Shown piece by piece: positions 11,507 through 19,732 of a DNA stretch of 64,000 nucleotides. Within the stretch, counting starts at the first letter, position 1. Every line of letters begins with the position of its first letter. The stretch covers positions 18,339 through 82,338 of the forward strand of contig JAKSYS010000232.1 in the NCBI GenBank assembly GCA_022925895.1, read 5' to 3'. A program made the position numbers and the translations under genes. Source of the DNA: Fragilaria crotonensis. Taxonomy: Eukaryota > Bacillariophyta > Fragilariophyceae > Fragilariales > Fragilariaceae. The notes beneath the pieces were generated by a model that saw nothing but the letters and a program-made list of their open reading frames with translations, did no database searches and was not told the origin of the DNA.

Positions 11507-14500
11507 TTAGTCGCAACGTGAGCCGTCATCCCTGCTTTGTACACTTTCAGCACAGGTAAAGTCATCGTCATCATCATCATCGCCTCCCTCATTGCTGTGT
11601 TCGTATGACCTACTACTACTTTCATCATCATCACCTTCATCGTTGCTGTCGTCGTACGTACTATCATTGTTACTATTCTCACAATTTGAGAAAAGGGAAT
11701 CACCATGGCCACTGAACCACATCATTCTTCGCTGGAGCCATCGAGCTATTCCCAAGAGTTTGCTTTTCTTGACTGAATTCCTCGCCAAGCCGCCTTGATT
11801 GGTTCGACGGAAAAAATATGATTTTATTAAAGCATTCACGGCTTCCCATCCCTGTTGCGAGAAGCGATGCAAGCACTTCCACTCTTGCATGTATCGCATA
11901 ACATGTGAGGACGAAAGCATATGAGTATAATTAGTGCATCCCTCTTTGCCATAGACTTTCACCCAGTCACAGAACCAGGCATCGATATGGGCCTGAAAGG
12001 TTCGTATCTCAGCTTCGGTTGCATCTGTGTTCTTCCGAAGGAGAATTATTGCTGACCTGTATCGATGAAAGCAATGAAGCAACAAATGTTTATTCACATC
12101 TGAGTCAGGAAACGAGTCCTCGATGAGCAACTCAATTGAGTTCATTACAGCCCGAGTGCGATTGTTGTCCATTGACAACGTCCCCATGTTGCCTTCCTCG
12201 GTAAGTGGGAAGCGCCATTGGGAAGGTGCCATCCCTGTACCCAGAATCTTAGTATTGATAGTGCGTGTGATACGAAGAACATACTCATCTTGTCGTCGAC
12301 TGGACCCGTTTGCTACTGTCCAGTCCAACAGTCCTTTTTGAGCGTTTGAAATTCCGGAACGAAGGATACTCTCGATTGATTTCAACCCAACTCGATTTTC
12401 CAAATGCAAAATGCATACTACTGCCTGCAACACGAGGTACATAGCTTGATCCTTTGGTTCGCTGTCAGCCAGCATTTGAGTTATATCTCTCGTCCGCTGC
12501 TCATTTACAAGCTGTTGTCGGAGTCGCTGCTGGCGATCAAAAAGTGTGCCAGTGACCGGCAATGAACGACTAGCGAGTTCATCGGTGATGTGACGAGCCC
12601 AAACTGCTTTGTCGCTTTGCTGACTTGGTTTGAAGTCAATATCAAATCTGTCGCCTTCAATCATTAGTTCTCCTTTACGACGAACGTACATCTTCTGCTG
12701 CTGGTGAGAGGGGATATTGTCGTGACCTCCTTCGTCGTGGTTGCCAGCATCTGCATCGATAAGAACATCATGAACTAGCTCAGTCAGGACACGAAGCTCA
12801 TCCTCAAGTTCAACCCTCACCTCTGGATCAGCCAAAAATGGGTAGTGATAGCACTCTTCATCATTGTCGAGGGGCTTCTCTCTGCATAACACGCAGCTTG
12901 CCTTGTCTTGAGGAACATGCAAGGATGAAGACCGGCATGGACAAATGTAGCAAAACTTTTCCTTCACTTTGGCGGCCCCGCCATCATCAAGGGCTCCCCA
13001 CTGGAGCTTCATATCTCCGGGAAAGGACATCTTAAATTTCTGACAGAGTAATGCCCTGGCCACCTCACCATCATTGAACTTGTCGTAGTACAGTGCTCGA
13101 AATCCATTGAGAGTTGTCTTATTATCTTTTGCAATCACAATTCGAAGCGGAAAACAGAGATTCCGGCTCTGAACAAGAGAGTCAGGTTCATGTAGTAGAA
13201 GGGGATGCTTTGTTAGTGGATCGCAGAGTCCCATATCATTAAACTTTAATCCCGCCGCTACATGAGAAATGGAATTCGTCAGTTGAGCACCATCGGATGT
13301 AAGTGCCAACTCCACTGCTCGACTCTTGGCTACCTCCATAAGGCCAAACGCCTCAAACAAAGTCTTTGTCACCTTTATCGCATCGAATTCGAAGCCCTCG
13401 CCAATGTCATTGTCATGATCAATGTTGCTGTTCTCATCGTCGATGCCTTGAAATGTTTGTCCTATCATAGTGAATGGACAGAATGCCTCGGCAGCTGCTT
13501 CTAACATCCTGGCTGTTCGTAATATTGAAGACTTACTAGGAAGAATACCTCGTGCATACTTCTCAGTCACATCAACATGCCGCAACACCTCGATTCCTGC
13601 CAGACTTAAATTGAAGCCGGCAACATCCATGGCCTTCAAAATCTTCCATGGTGTGAAAACACTTTTCCGAAGATGGCTTCGAACCTTTTCAATCATGCAG
13701 CGTTGTACTTCGCCATCAAGAAAGTTGTCATCCCACATGCAATCAACAAGAATCGCAGCTTTGCTCTTGTCACAACATCGTTTCATGTCCTTAACGTTCA
13801 ACAGCTTTGACAACGCAGACCAAGCATCGCCAGCATTGCAGTGTGAAGAAATTTTTTCTATTTCAGAATAAGTCCATTCAAACGACAGTATACTGTCGAC
13901 AACAATCTTTGCAAGGCGACTCTCTGGAAACTTGCGTTTGTCTGCAAAAGATGACCTGTTAACAAAATCATCTATAAGCATTGACAACTCACGAGAGAAT
14001 TGAGTATTCTCAATTTGGATACGATGTTTCCTACTCTTCAGCACGGGGTCGCTATGGCACTTTCCACTTTGTTCAGCATCAGCATCATTGAATTGCTGCG
14101 TTTCGATATTCTTACTGTGCACTTTAAGTTGCGCAATCTCTGCTGTAAGAGCCTCCATTTTCACAACAAGATTAACATGGCTGCGATCAAGTTCACTCAC
14201 GCGCTTATTCAACCATGCATTTTTCTCTTCGAGTGCAGTGGTGTACTTTTCTTTCATTGATTCAAGTTTCTCGTTAGTTGCCGGAGTAACACATGTTGTT
14301 ATCGGTGGCCGCGTGGCCATGTAGTAGGGCATTGTATAACTTCTGGTTTCGGGGCTGCTGATTTCTTCATCAACATTGAGCGACGACAAAGAAGGATTCC
14401 CTACTAGTACTTGCTCATGATTGTTATCACTCCCAAATGATGAGGCAAATAATCGTTGGGGTGCAACAAGCTCTGATTCTGCACCTGCACTTTGTTCTTC

Positions 14501-14935
14501 GCCACCACTTTCCTCACCAGCAGCAGCTGTTTCTGAGGTACTCCATTTTACAGAATTTTGACGTCGAGGCTTTTTCTTGGTCGGGCTTGCAGTTGGTGAT
14601 TTGATTTCATTCTTCGCGTCGTTGGTGCAGGGAGATGCAGATAAATTGCAAAATAAAAAATCATCTCGTCCTTGTTTTCCGACCTGCTTGGTATTTTTTT
14701 CTCGATACGGCTTTTGAAGGGTTGTAGGGTGGGCCAGATTCGAATGTCCACCTGTACACACGTAGCGTTTCTTCTGACGGTTGGCCCTTTTCATGTTGTT
14801 ATTTACAGCATCCTCAAGCAGATCACAACCGTGGCAAAAAAAGTAGTCAGGATACTCTTCTTTCCGATTTTTTCCAAACGAGAGACATGTGACAGGGTAA
14901 TCCCTGCCTCGTTTGTAGAGATCATGTGGCCGCAT
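11507..14935 (-). CDS. Putative DDE transposase, 1142 aa, unassigned family
   Basis: A single uninterrupted frame from an ATG fills half of the element. The N-terminus (about residues 1-70) has CxxC/H-like pairs (FFCHGCDLL, VCTGGH) that may bind zinc or DNA. A coiled-coil-like stretch follows near 225-275. The central part holds ALTSDGAQLTNS, a likely first catalytic Asp, then RIVIAKDNKTTL, and a cysteine-rich insert (CYICPCRSSSLH, then CVLC). Near the C-terminus, HMLSSSHVMRYMQEW leads to HRFSQQGWEAVNALIKSYF, whose Glu is a good third catalytic residue. The protein ends in a long Asp/Ser-rich acidic tail. An insert with Cys pairs followed by a Glu-containing helix recalls the general layout of RAG1/Transib-like transposases, but I do not assign it there. 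From memory, similar proteins recur in diatom and oomycete genomes as hypothetical proteins. Confidence 0.65.
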   Translation of the reverse strand: MRPHDLYKRGRDYPVTCLSFGKNRKEEYPDYFFCHGCDLLEDAVNNNMKRANRQKKRYVCTGGHSNLAHPTTLQKPYREKNTKQVGKQGRDDFLFCNLSASPCTNDAKNEIKSPTASPTKKKPRRQNSVKWSTSETAAAGEESGGEEQSAGAESELVAPQRLFASSFGSDNNHEQVLVGNPSLSSLNVDEEISSPETRSYTMPYYMATRPPITTCVTPATNEKLESMKEKYTTALEEKNAWLNKRVSELDRSHVNLVVKMEALTAEIAQLKVHSKNIETQQFNDADAEQSGKCHSDPVLKSRKHRIQIENTQFSRELSMLIDDFVNRSSFADKRKFPESRLAKIVVDSILSFEWTYSEIEKISSHCNAGDAWSALSKLLNVKDMKRCCDKSKAAILVDCMWDDNFLDGEVQRCMIEKVRSHLRKSVFTPWKILKAMDVAGFNLSLAGIEVLRHVDVTEKYARGILPSKSSILRTARMLEAAAEAFCPFTMIGQTFQGIDDENSNIDHDNDIGEGFEFDAIKVTKTLFEAFGLMEVAKSRAVELALTSDGAQLTNSISHVAAGLKFNDMGLCDPLTKHPLLLHEPDSLVQSRNLCFPLRIVIAKDNKTTLNGFRALYYDKFNDGEVARALLCQKFKMSFPGDMKLQWGALDDGGAAKVKEKFCYICPCRSSSLHVPQDKASCVLCREKPLDNDEECYHYPFLADPEVRVELEDELRVLTELVHDVLIDADAGNHDEGGHDNIPSHQQQKMYVRRKGELMIEGDRFDIDFKPSQQSDKAVWARHITDELASRSLPVTGTLFDRQQRLRQQLVNEQRTRDITQMLADSEPKDQAMYLVLQAVVCILHLENRVGLKSIESILRSGISNAQKGLLDWTVANGSSRRQDEYVLRITRTINTKILGTGMAPSQWRFPLTEEGNMGTLSMDNNRTRAVMNSIELLIEDSFPDSDVNKHLLLHCFHRYRSAIILLRKNTDATEAEIRTFQAHIDAWFCDWVKVYGKEGCTNYTHMLSSSHVMRYMQEWKCLHRFSQQGWEAVNALIKSYFFRRTNQGGLARNSVKKSKLLGIARWLQRRMMWFSGHGDSLFSNCENSNNDSTYDDSNDEGDDDESSSRSYEHSNEGGDDDDDDDFTCAESVQSRDDGSRCD

Positions 14936-15353
14936 GCTTTACTTCGCTTGCAATACACTCGAAAAGTGCTGAGGTACTGCGTTATCTCCTCGACAAAGAT
15001 CACATGCTACTCTGACTTGTGACAACGCAAATTCTTGCGATCCAAATTTCTCGCGTACATTCTACGTGTGAATTGGTACACATTTCTAATTTACCTCCAC
15101 GTGGCAGGTCACTTCTGAGCCACAAATCGACTTCTCCAAAAAGCCGAACGACGATGCGTCCGTGCATCTCGTGTTACAACCCTATGTAACAAGCTTAACG
15201 ATGCACTATCTCTACGTCGTTTGAAGAATTGGTTGAGAAATCAAGCTTTGAATGAGCTCAGAAACCGTTATCGACTCTGTACTAAAGAGTGCTTTCTCAG
15301 ATCATACAAAAGCGAAAGTGATAACGGTCTTTTAACGAGAGGCTGGCGGGATC

Positions 15354-15388
15354 GGGCCACTGCTCCAGAGCCCGAATGGTCTCTAGTG
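15354..15388 (-). repeat. Right subterminal inverted repeat
   Basis: Inverted partner of 9762-9796 (33 of 35 matching), about 230 bp inside the right TIR, versus about 550 bp on the left side. Confidence 0.75.
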
Positions 15389-15600
15389 GCGTGTCACAAA
15401 CATCCGTTTTTGCTGAACGAACCATCAAATTGTGTGACGTTATGTGGGCAGTTGAAATAAGTGTGGATGCGTCAGCAATCATCGTGATACAAACTTTTGA
15501 GTTAATAACGAATTCTTGTATCACGGACTTTCAGTTTAACTAAAAATATATTTAACGTTAAGTTCACAACTGCCTGATACAAAATTTTGTGATACGCAAA

Positions 15601-15617
15601 GGAGTTAACAACGCCCC
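15601..15617 (-). repeat. Right TIR of the 6.4-kb element
   Basis: Exact complement of 9211-9227, followed by TCA at 15618-15620. A second, pogo-like element begins only about 60 bp further on. Confidence 0.9.
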
Positions 15618-15678
15618 TCAAACCCCCTGGTGCGGCCGTGCGCTAGTTCTACCAGTAGTAGGTACTACTAAGCTACTA

Positions 15679-15703
15679 CCGTAAAACTCTCTGGTTAAGA
15701 CCC
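15679..15703 (+). repeat. Left TIR of pogo-like element
   Basis: 25 bp starting CCGTAAAACTCTCTGGTT and ending AAGACCC, an exact inverted match to 18790-18814. TA precedes it. Confidence 0.95.
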
Positions 15704-16137
15704 CTCGTAGGATAAGACCCACTCCCTCCAAAAAGGGATGTTTTCCGTACATGTGCATGCCAATCCAGTAGTACTTCGTTCTAACTAGAATGGACAACAC
15801 GACCGAAAAGAGGACGAAAAGGGCTTCAATTCCATATACAACACTTATATAATCAGACGACGTTACGAATGATTTCTATTCAAAGATATAGGTGAATCAC
15901 AATGATTTTGACGGATTCCTATGGGTGCCAACAGACATTTTTGGCCAAAACAAACCATGCGTGCTTGCACACACAATTTTCAATGGATCAAACACGACCC
16001 CATAGAAATTTGTTGAAGCATTTTGCAATTGCTGTGCCACAAAACAACGCTGTTGCAAGCAATCAAAAGTGACATGAGAGCAACAACCCCTGCCTCTGCT
16101 TTCTGTTGTCTGTTCATTTGTTGATGAGTCACTCACC

Positions 16138-16662
16138 ATGTCCATGTCACCATCCGCAGGAAGAAACGCAAGCACCAGTGCCAACAGTCCACCAATACAT
16201 CCGTGCGGTGTCACGGTTGAGATTGTTGGTACTGGGAGGAGTGATCGTGGACGCTCCTGCGAGGAACATGATGTTTGTGGTACGGTGTTGCAGGAAGACT
16301 CCGTTGTGCGGATACGCCACATGCAGATCATTGGTGATACAGGAAAAGAGGAATCCGCGCTTGCTGTCTATTGGATTAGTGACGGAATTGATCGCTGTCG
16401 TGTTGGATTTCTTCCGCGTCACCTCATGAAGCAGTGGCAACTGTATGATGGGCGTATTGCACAAGTGGTAGATGTATACGAAGGGTCTGAAAGCCCTACA
16501 AAACGACGCAAGAATGTTCGAAATTGCGGTTGCTGTGAGGCTGTTCTTATTGACAGTCGTGACGAGGAGGGTGCGACCGGTAGTAGTGACAACCGAAAAC
16601 GCACCTGCAGCGAGAAGAACGACAGTTCTGCAGCAAACAAGCAACAGAAACAACAAGAGTGA
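16138..16662 (+). CDS. Second ORF of the pogo-like element, HIRAN-like
   Basis: A 174-aa frame from an ATG, convergent with the transposase and ending 78 bp from the transposase stop. The middle (about residues 45-115) reads VVRIRHMQIIGDTGKEES, then CRVGFLPRHLMKQWQ and IAQVVDVYEG. This ordering, in particular a VGFLPR-type strand-turn followed by a helix, resembles the HIRAN domain, which binds DNA ends in some repair helicases. The assignment is by eye and tentative. The C-terminus is Lys/Gln/Ser rich with an RKR-type basic cluster that could serve as a nuclear signal. Its place inside intact TIRs suggests it belongs to the element and may assist transposition. Confidence 0.55.
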   Translation: MSMSPSAGRNASTSANSPPIHPCGVTVEIVGTGRSDRGRSCEEHDVCGTVLQEDSVVRIRHMQIIGDTGKEESALAVYWISDGIDRCRVGFLPRHLMKQWQLYDGRIAQVVDVYEGSESPTKRRKNVRNCGCCEAVLIDSRDEEGATGSSDNRKRTCSEKNDSSAANKQQKQQE

Positions 16663-16740
16663 CAAACTAGCTAACATGTTAATTATGGTACGTACTGAGA
16701 GAGGAGGGGCTCCGAGTTGTGATGTTGTTGATCTTGTTGC

Positions 16741-18600
16741 TCACTCCTGCCTGTTTGCGTGCTGGACTTCTTGCAGAAGTTGAACAAGTTGCAACGTGTC
16801 AGGCAGTGGCGGAAAAGATTCTGATGTGATGTGAGAATTAGTACCGTCGATGATGATATTCTTGTTTGATGTCCCATTGTTTGTCTCGCCAAGAATGTGC
16901 CCATGGATGAGCGGTTGGTTGTCTTCATGATGGTAAGAAAGGAGGGGCTCCGAATGATTTCTCGTCTCGTCATCGCTGCTATTGTACTCATGATCACCAC
17001 TCCCATCATCCTCATCGTTAGCCTGTTGCTGCTGGAAAGGATTGTCGTTTCGGTTTCTGAAGGTGTCGTCGTTAACTTCCTGCTCGTCGGCGGTGGCGTG
17101 CTGCTCTTCCTCCTGCTGCTGGTTGTGCGCTTGCTGGTTGCCTCCATGGTAAGAAAGAAGAGGCTCCGAATGATTTCTCAGCATCTCGTCATCATCACTG
17201 GCATCGTCATCGTTCTCATCACGACTCTCATCATCGCTGTTAACCTGCTGCTCCACAGGACAGTTGATTCCGTTTCTGACAAAGGTGTTGACTTCGTCGT
17301 CGTCGGCTGCATGCTCGTCCTCCTGACGCTGGTCGGCTGCATGCTCTTCCTCCTGACGTTGGTCGGCTGCATGCTCTTCCTCGTCCTGCACTGAAGGATA
17401 ATAGCTGTACGTTCCATGACGCCATGCATTCCTTACCATCTGTGCAGGTAAGTCACGACAAGACGTCGAACACCATTCAGCGATGTGTTTTCTGGTCGGT
17501 GGATCGATTTTCCCTTGGTGTAAACCAGTACTAATCATCCATTCCTCCCACAGTTTGCGCAATCTGGATTTGAATGGTTTATTAACGCCAACATCAACCG
17601 GTTGGCACAGAGAAGTGCAACCACCAGGAATGTGTTCGACCTCAACACCCAAATCCTCGATTGCGTTTACAGTCGATTTCATCATGTGACAGCGGTAAGA
17701 GTCAAGCAACAGCAGCGGAACAATTCCAGGAGGTGCCTGGTCTACGTACGGCTTCAAGATTCTCTCGATCCATAAATGCATCACTCTTTCATCCATCCAT
17801 GCATTGCCTTGGCATGCGTACACTATGTCATCTGGATAAGTGACGAATTCGTTTTTTTCAATGCGACCATTTGGAGCTCCTTTAAAAACAAGTAATGGGG
17901 TAAGTACACGACCGCTTGCAGACACTGTCATGGCACATGTTACCCTCTTTGTGTCGCTTGTTGACTTTCGAATGTGAATTGTTCGCTGTCCCGCTAACTC
18001 AAGCGTACTCTTCGCATTGAATGTAAATGGAACAGGTGTTTGATCCATATTAAGGATAAAATCTTCATGACGGTTGCTCTGTATAAGTTTTGGACGGATT
18101 GTTCGCACGTAATCTTGAGCCAAACCTGCAGTCTCGGATGGGGATCGCTGGCTTTCATGTGTTCCCATCCTGTGGACGAGACTGTGTTTTCTGATCCACC
18201 TCCGTACACTTTGATACCTTGCCCGGCTTGATTTTCGTTGGAACTCCGCCATCAATCGAGAAGCTTGAATGACGACAGTAGAAATAGAAACCGCAAACCC
18301 TTGTTCTCTTAGTTCAAAGATGAATTTGAGTAGATCATTTTCAATTGGCGCTAGGACTGAAGTAGGACCCTTAGCTGTACTCTTTGCCTTTGAGTTGCCG
18401 TGTTCCATCATGGTCCTTGAAATTGTCGACCATTCTCTGTACTGTTTCGGAATTATGTTGAGTGCTCGACATGCGGCCCTGATAGATTCACCTGCCTCTA
18501 CGCGCCTTCTCACATTCCTAACGATTGCAAGCCTCTCAAAGTTCGCGAAACGCCTCCTTCTGCTGCTGTTACTGAGAGTAGGAGTAGTAGTCCCATCCAT
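16741..18600 (-). CDS. Pogo-type DDE transposase
   Basis: The 619-aa frame starts at the ATG at 18600 (MDGTTTPTLSN). The open frame extends further upstream, beyond the TIR, so the longer start is rejected. The N-terminus has a CENP-B/pogo-like helix-turn-helix region (FERLAIVRNVRRRVEAGES, then IRAACRALNI). The catalytic triad is visible: Asp in LNMDQTPVPF, Asp in LLLLDSYRCHMM, and Asp in CQPVDVGVNKPFKSRL, typical of DDE_1 transposases. After the catalytic core comes a long acidic, Gln/Asn-rich tail with internal repeats: three HAADxxxE-type units and two copies of RNHSEPLLSYH. A third SEPLLS-coding copy lies past the stop in another frame. The tail is unusual for this family and looks expanded by repeat slippage. 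Confidence 0.92.
   Translation of the reverse strand: MDGTTTPTLSNSSRRRRFANFERLAIVRNVRRRVEAGESIRAACRALNIIPKQYREWSTISRTMMEHGNSKAKSTAKGPTSVLAPIENDLLKFIFELREQGFAVSISTVVIQASRLMAEFQRKSSRARYQSVRRWIRKHSLVHRMGTHESQRSPSETAGLAQDYVRTIRPKLIQSNRHEDFILNMDQTPVPFTFNAKSTLELAGQRTIHIRKSTSDTKRVTCAMTVSASGRVLTPLLVFKGAPNGRIEKNEFVTYPDDIVYACQGNAWMDERVMHLWIERILKPYVDQAPPGIVPLLLLDSYRCHMMKSTVNAIEDLGVEVEHIPGGCTSLCQPVDVGVNKPFKSRLRKLWEEWMISTGLHQGKIDPPTRKHIAEWCSTSCRDLPAQMVRNAWRHGTYSYYPSVQDEEEHAADQRQEEEHAADQRQEDEHAADDDEVNTFVRNGINCPVEQQVNSDDESRDENDDDASDDDEMLRNHSEPLLSYHGGNQQAHNQQQEEEQHATADEQEVNDDTFRNRNDNPFQQQQANDEDDGSGDHEYNSSDDETRNHSEPLLSYHHEDNQPLIHGHILGETNNGTSNKNIIIDGTNSHITSESFPPLPDTLQLVQLLQEVQHANRQE
17302..17391 (-). repeat. 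30-bp coding repeat in the transposase tail
   Basis: Three units with a 30-bp period (17302, 17332, 17362), each coding for an EEEHAADQRQ-like decapeptide in the acidic tail. The third unit is partly diverged. A multiple of three keeps the frame. Confidence 0.85.
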
Positions 18601-18789
18601 TATGGACAAGAACGATGTCAACAAACAAAACTGTGAACGAACGCAACAGTCACGTTTCACAAACGCGCGCCAAATAACAAGTAGGTAAAAAGACTTTTTT
18701 ATGGCGCACATTTGGACGGAATCTTGCTCTTGGTTTACGTAGGTTAAGACCCACCCCGCAAAAAAAGTGTCAAAACCCGCACAATTCCT

Positions 18790-18814
18790 GGGTCTTAACC
18801 AGAGAGTTTTACGG
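18790..18814 (-). repeat. Right TIR of pogo-like element
   Basis: Exact complement of 15679-15703, followed by TA at 18815-18816. Confidence 0.95.
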
Positions 18815-19732
18815 TAGGTATTGTACAAATTCCATGCACTATGAATATGGACAGTAAAGTCGGATTTCGGATTGCTAAATACCGTAGACCCCGAACACCG
18901 AATACCGACTACCGACTCCTACGAGTACTGAGTGTGTGGAACAAGGTACTAGTACTGTGTACTCCGGAGTACCTCTCTCAGGGTTCATGTTGTATTCGTT
19001 CCATATGTTCGGTACGCTGCACGCCATACGTAATTCTACAGTCAGTGCAAAAGATGTCATAGTTCCCAAAATGGTGGTAACACGTACTGCACCACGCACT
19101 ATTGTTAGGAATGTACACCACGCCAATCGACGAAGGCACCTACACTATGCAGATGCTTGTGAACATATAAGCAATACTGGAAATCCAGAAGTTCCGTGGA
19201 TTCCGACTGGCATCGCACAACACACGATGCAATTCCGACTTCCAAGGTCATCCTACTGTTCTACTCATGTGCTATTCTGTACTCGAGTATGTAGCAGTGC
19301 TTGATCGTCAGTGCGACTGCTTGCCTAATGGGACAGATACTCCGAGTACAAGTATGCAAGTACTTGACCTTGCTGTGCCAGCGATGATAGGCAAAGGAAA
19401 GGGTGACCGCAAGAACTGTTGTGAGTACTTGTACCCGTACCCAGTACGAGTAGAATAGTGAATAACCAGTATCAAATTGGCCATCTGCATAGAGCGGTCG
19501 CCAGAAGTGACAATTGATGTGTCGCGACATAGCGGTACATGCACATACTCCGAGTATATGTGTATGGTGTCGACGAATCCAAGAGAATCTCGGTTCAGTT
19601 CTTCTTCACACAGCCAGGATGTCAAGGTTCCCGTCATAATCACAAGATCATCACAGAAATACGACTACACTGATTAGTATTATGAGAGTACATTCATGAG
19701 CCGAGATCTTCAAACTCTTCTCTTAGATCATC
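18815..19732. other. Intergenic DNA upstream of the RIC8-like gene
   Basis: No gene is seen. It contains two exact copies of the palindromic motif TACTCCGAGTA (19338-19348, 19546-19556) and many AGTAC/GTAC words. It presumably includes the promoter of the gene at 19733. Confidence 0.5.

Larger units (their letters stand above)
9211..15617. mobile_element. 6.4-kb two-gene DNA transposon of unassigned superfamily
   Basis: The ends are 17-bp perfect TIRs (GGGGCGTTGTTAACTCC at 9211-9227; its complement at 15601-15617), flanked on both sides by TCA (9208-9210 and 15618-15620), a likely 3-bp target duplication. Subterminal DNA at both ends is rich in GATAC/GTATC motifs, and a 35-bp inverted repeat lies further in. 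Inside are two convergent genes, 37 bp apart: a BAH-like partner on plus and a 1142-aa putative transposase on minus. A G-rich TIR with GTT and a 3-bp duplication recalls PIF/Harbinger, but neither protein shows the usual Harbinger transposase or Myb-like partner. Genes fill most of the space between the ends, so this is probably a full-length copy. Confidence 0.8.
15679..18814. mobile_element. 3.1-kb pogo/Tc1-mariner-type transposon
   Basis: Bounded by perfect 25-bp TIRs (15679-15703 and 18790-18814) and flanked by TA on both sides (15677-15678, 18815-18816), the hallmark target duplication of Tc1/mariner elements. It encodes a DDE transposase on minus and, convergent to it, a 174-aa ORF on plus. 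A motif TAAGACCCAC occurs just inside both ends in the same orientation. Intact ends plus an intact transposase frame suggest recent activity. Confidence 0.93.

Noticed and set aside
11507-14935. Firm assignment of the 1142-aa protein to RAG1/Transib
   Set aside because: Only a general layout is shared (Asp, Cys-rich insert, late Glu). The 3-bp duplication does not fit the 5-bp duplication of that group.
16897-17394. 165-aa hydrophobic plus-strand frame
   Set aside because: Antisense of the acidic transposase tail, which always yields Val/Leu-rich shadows.
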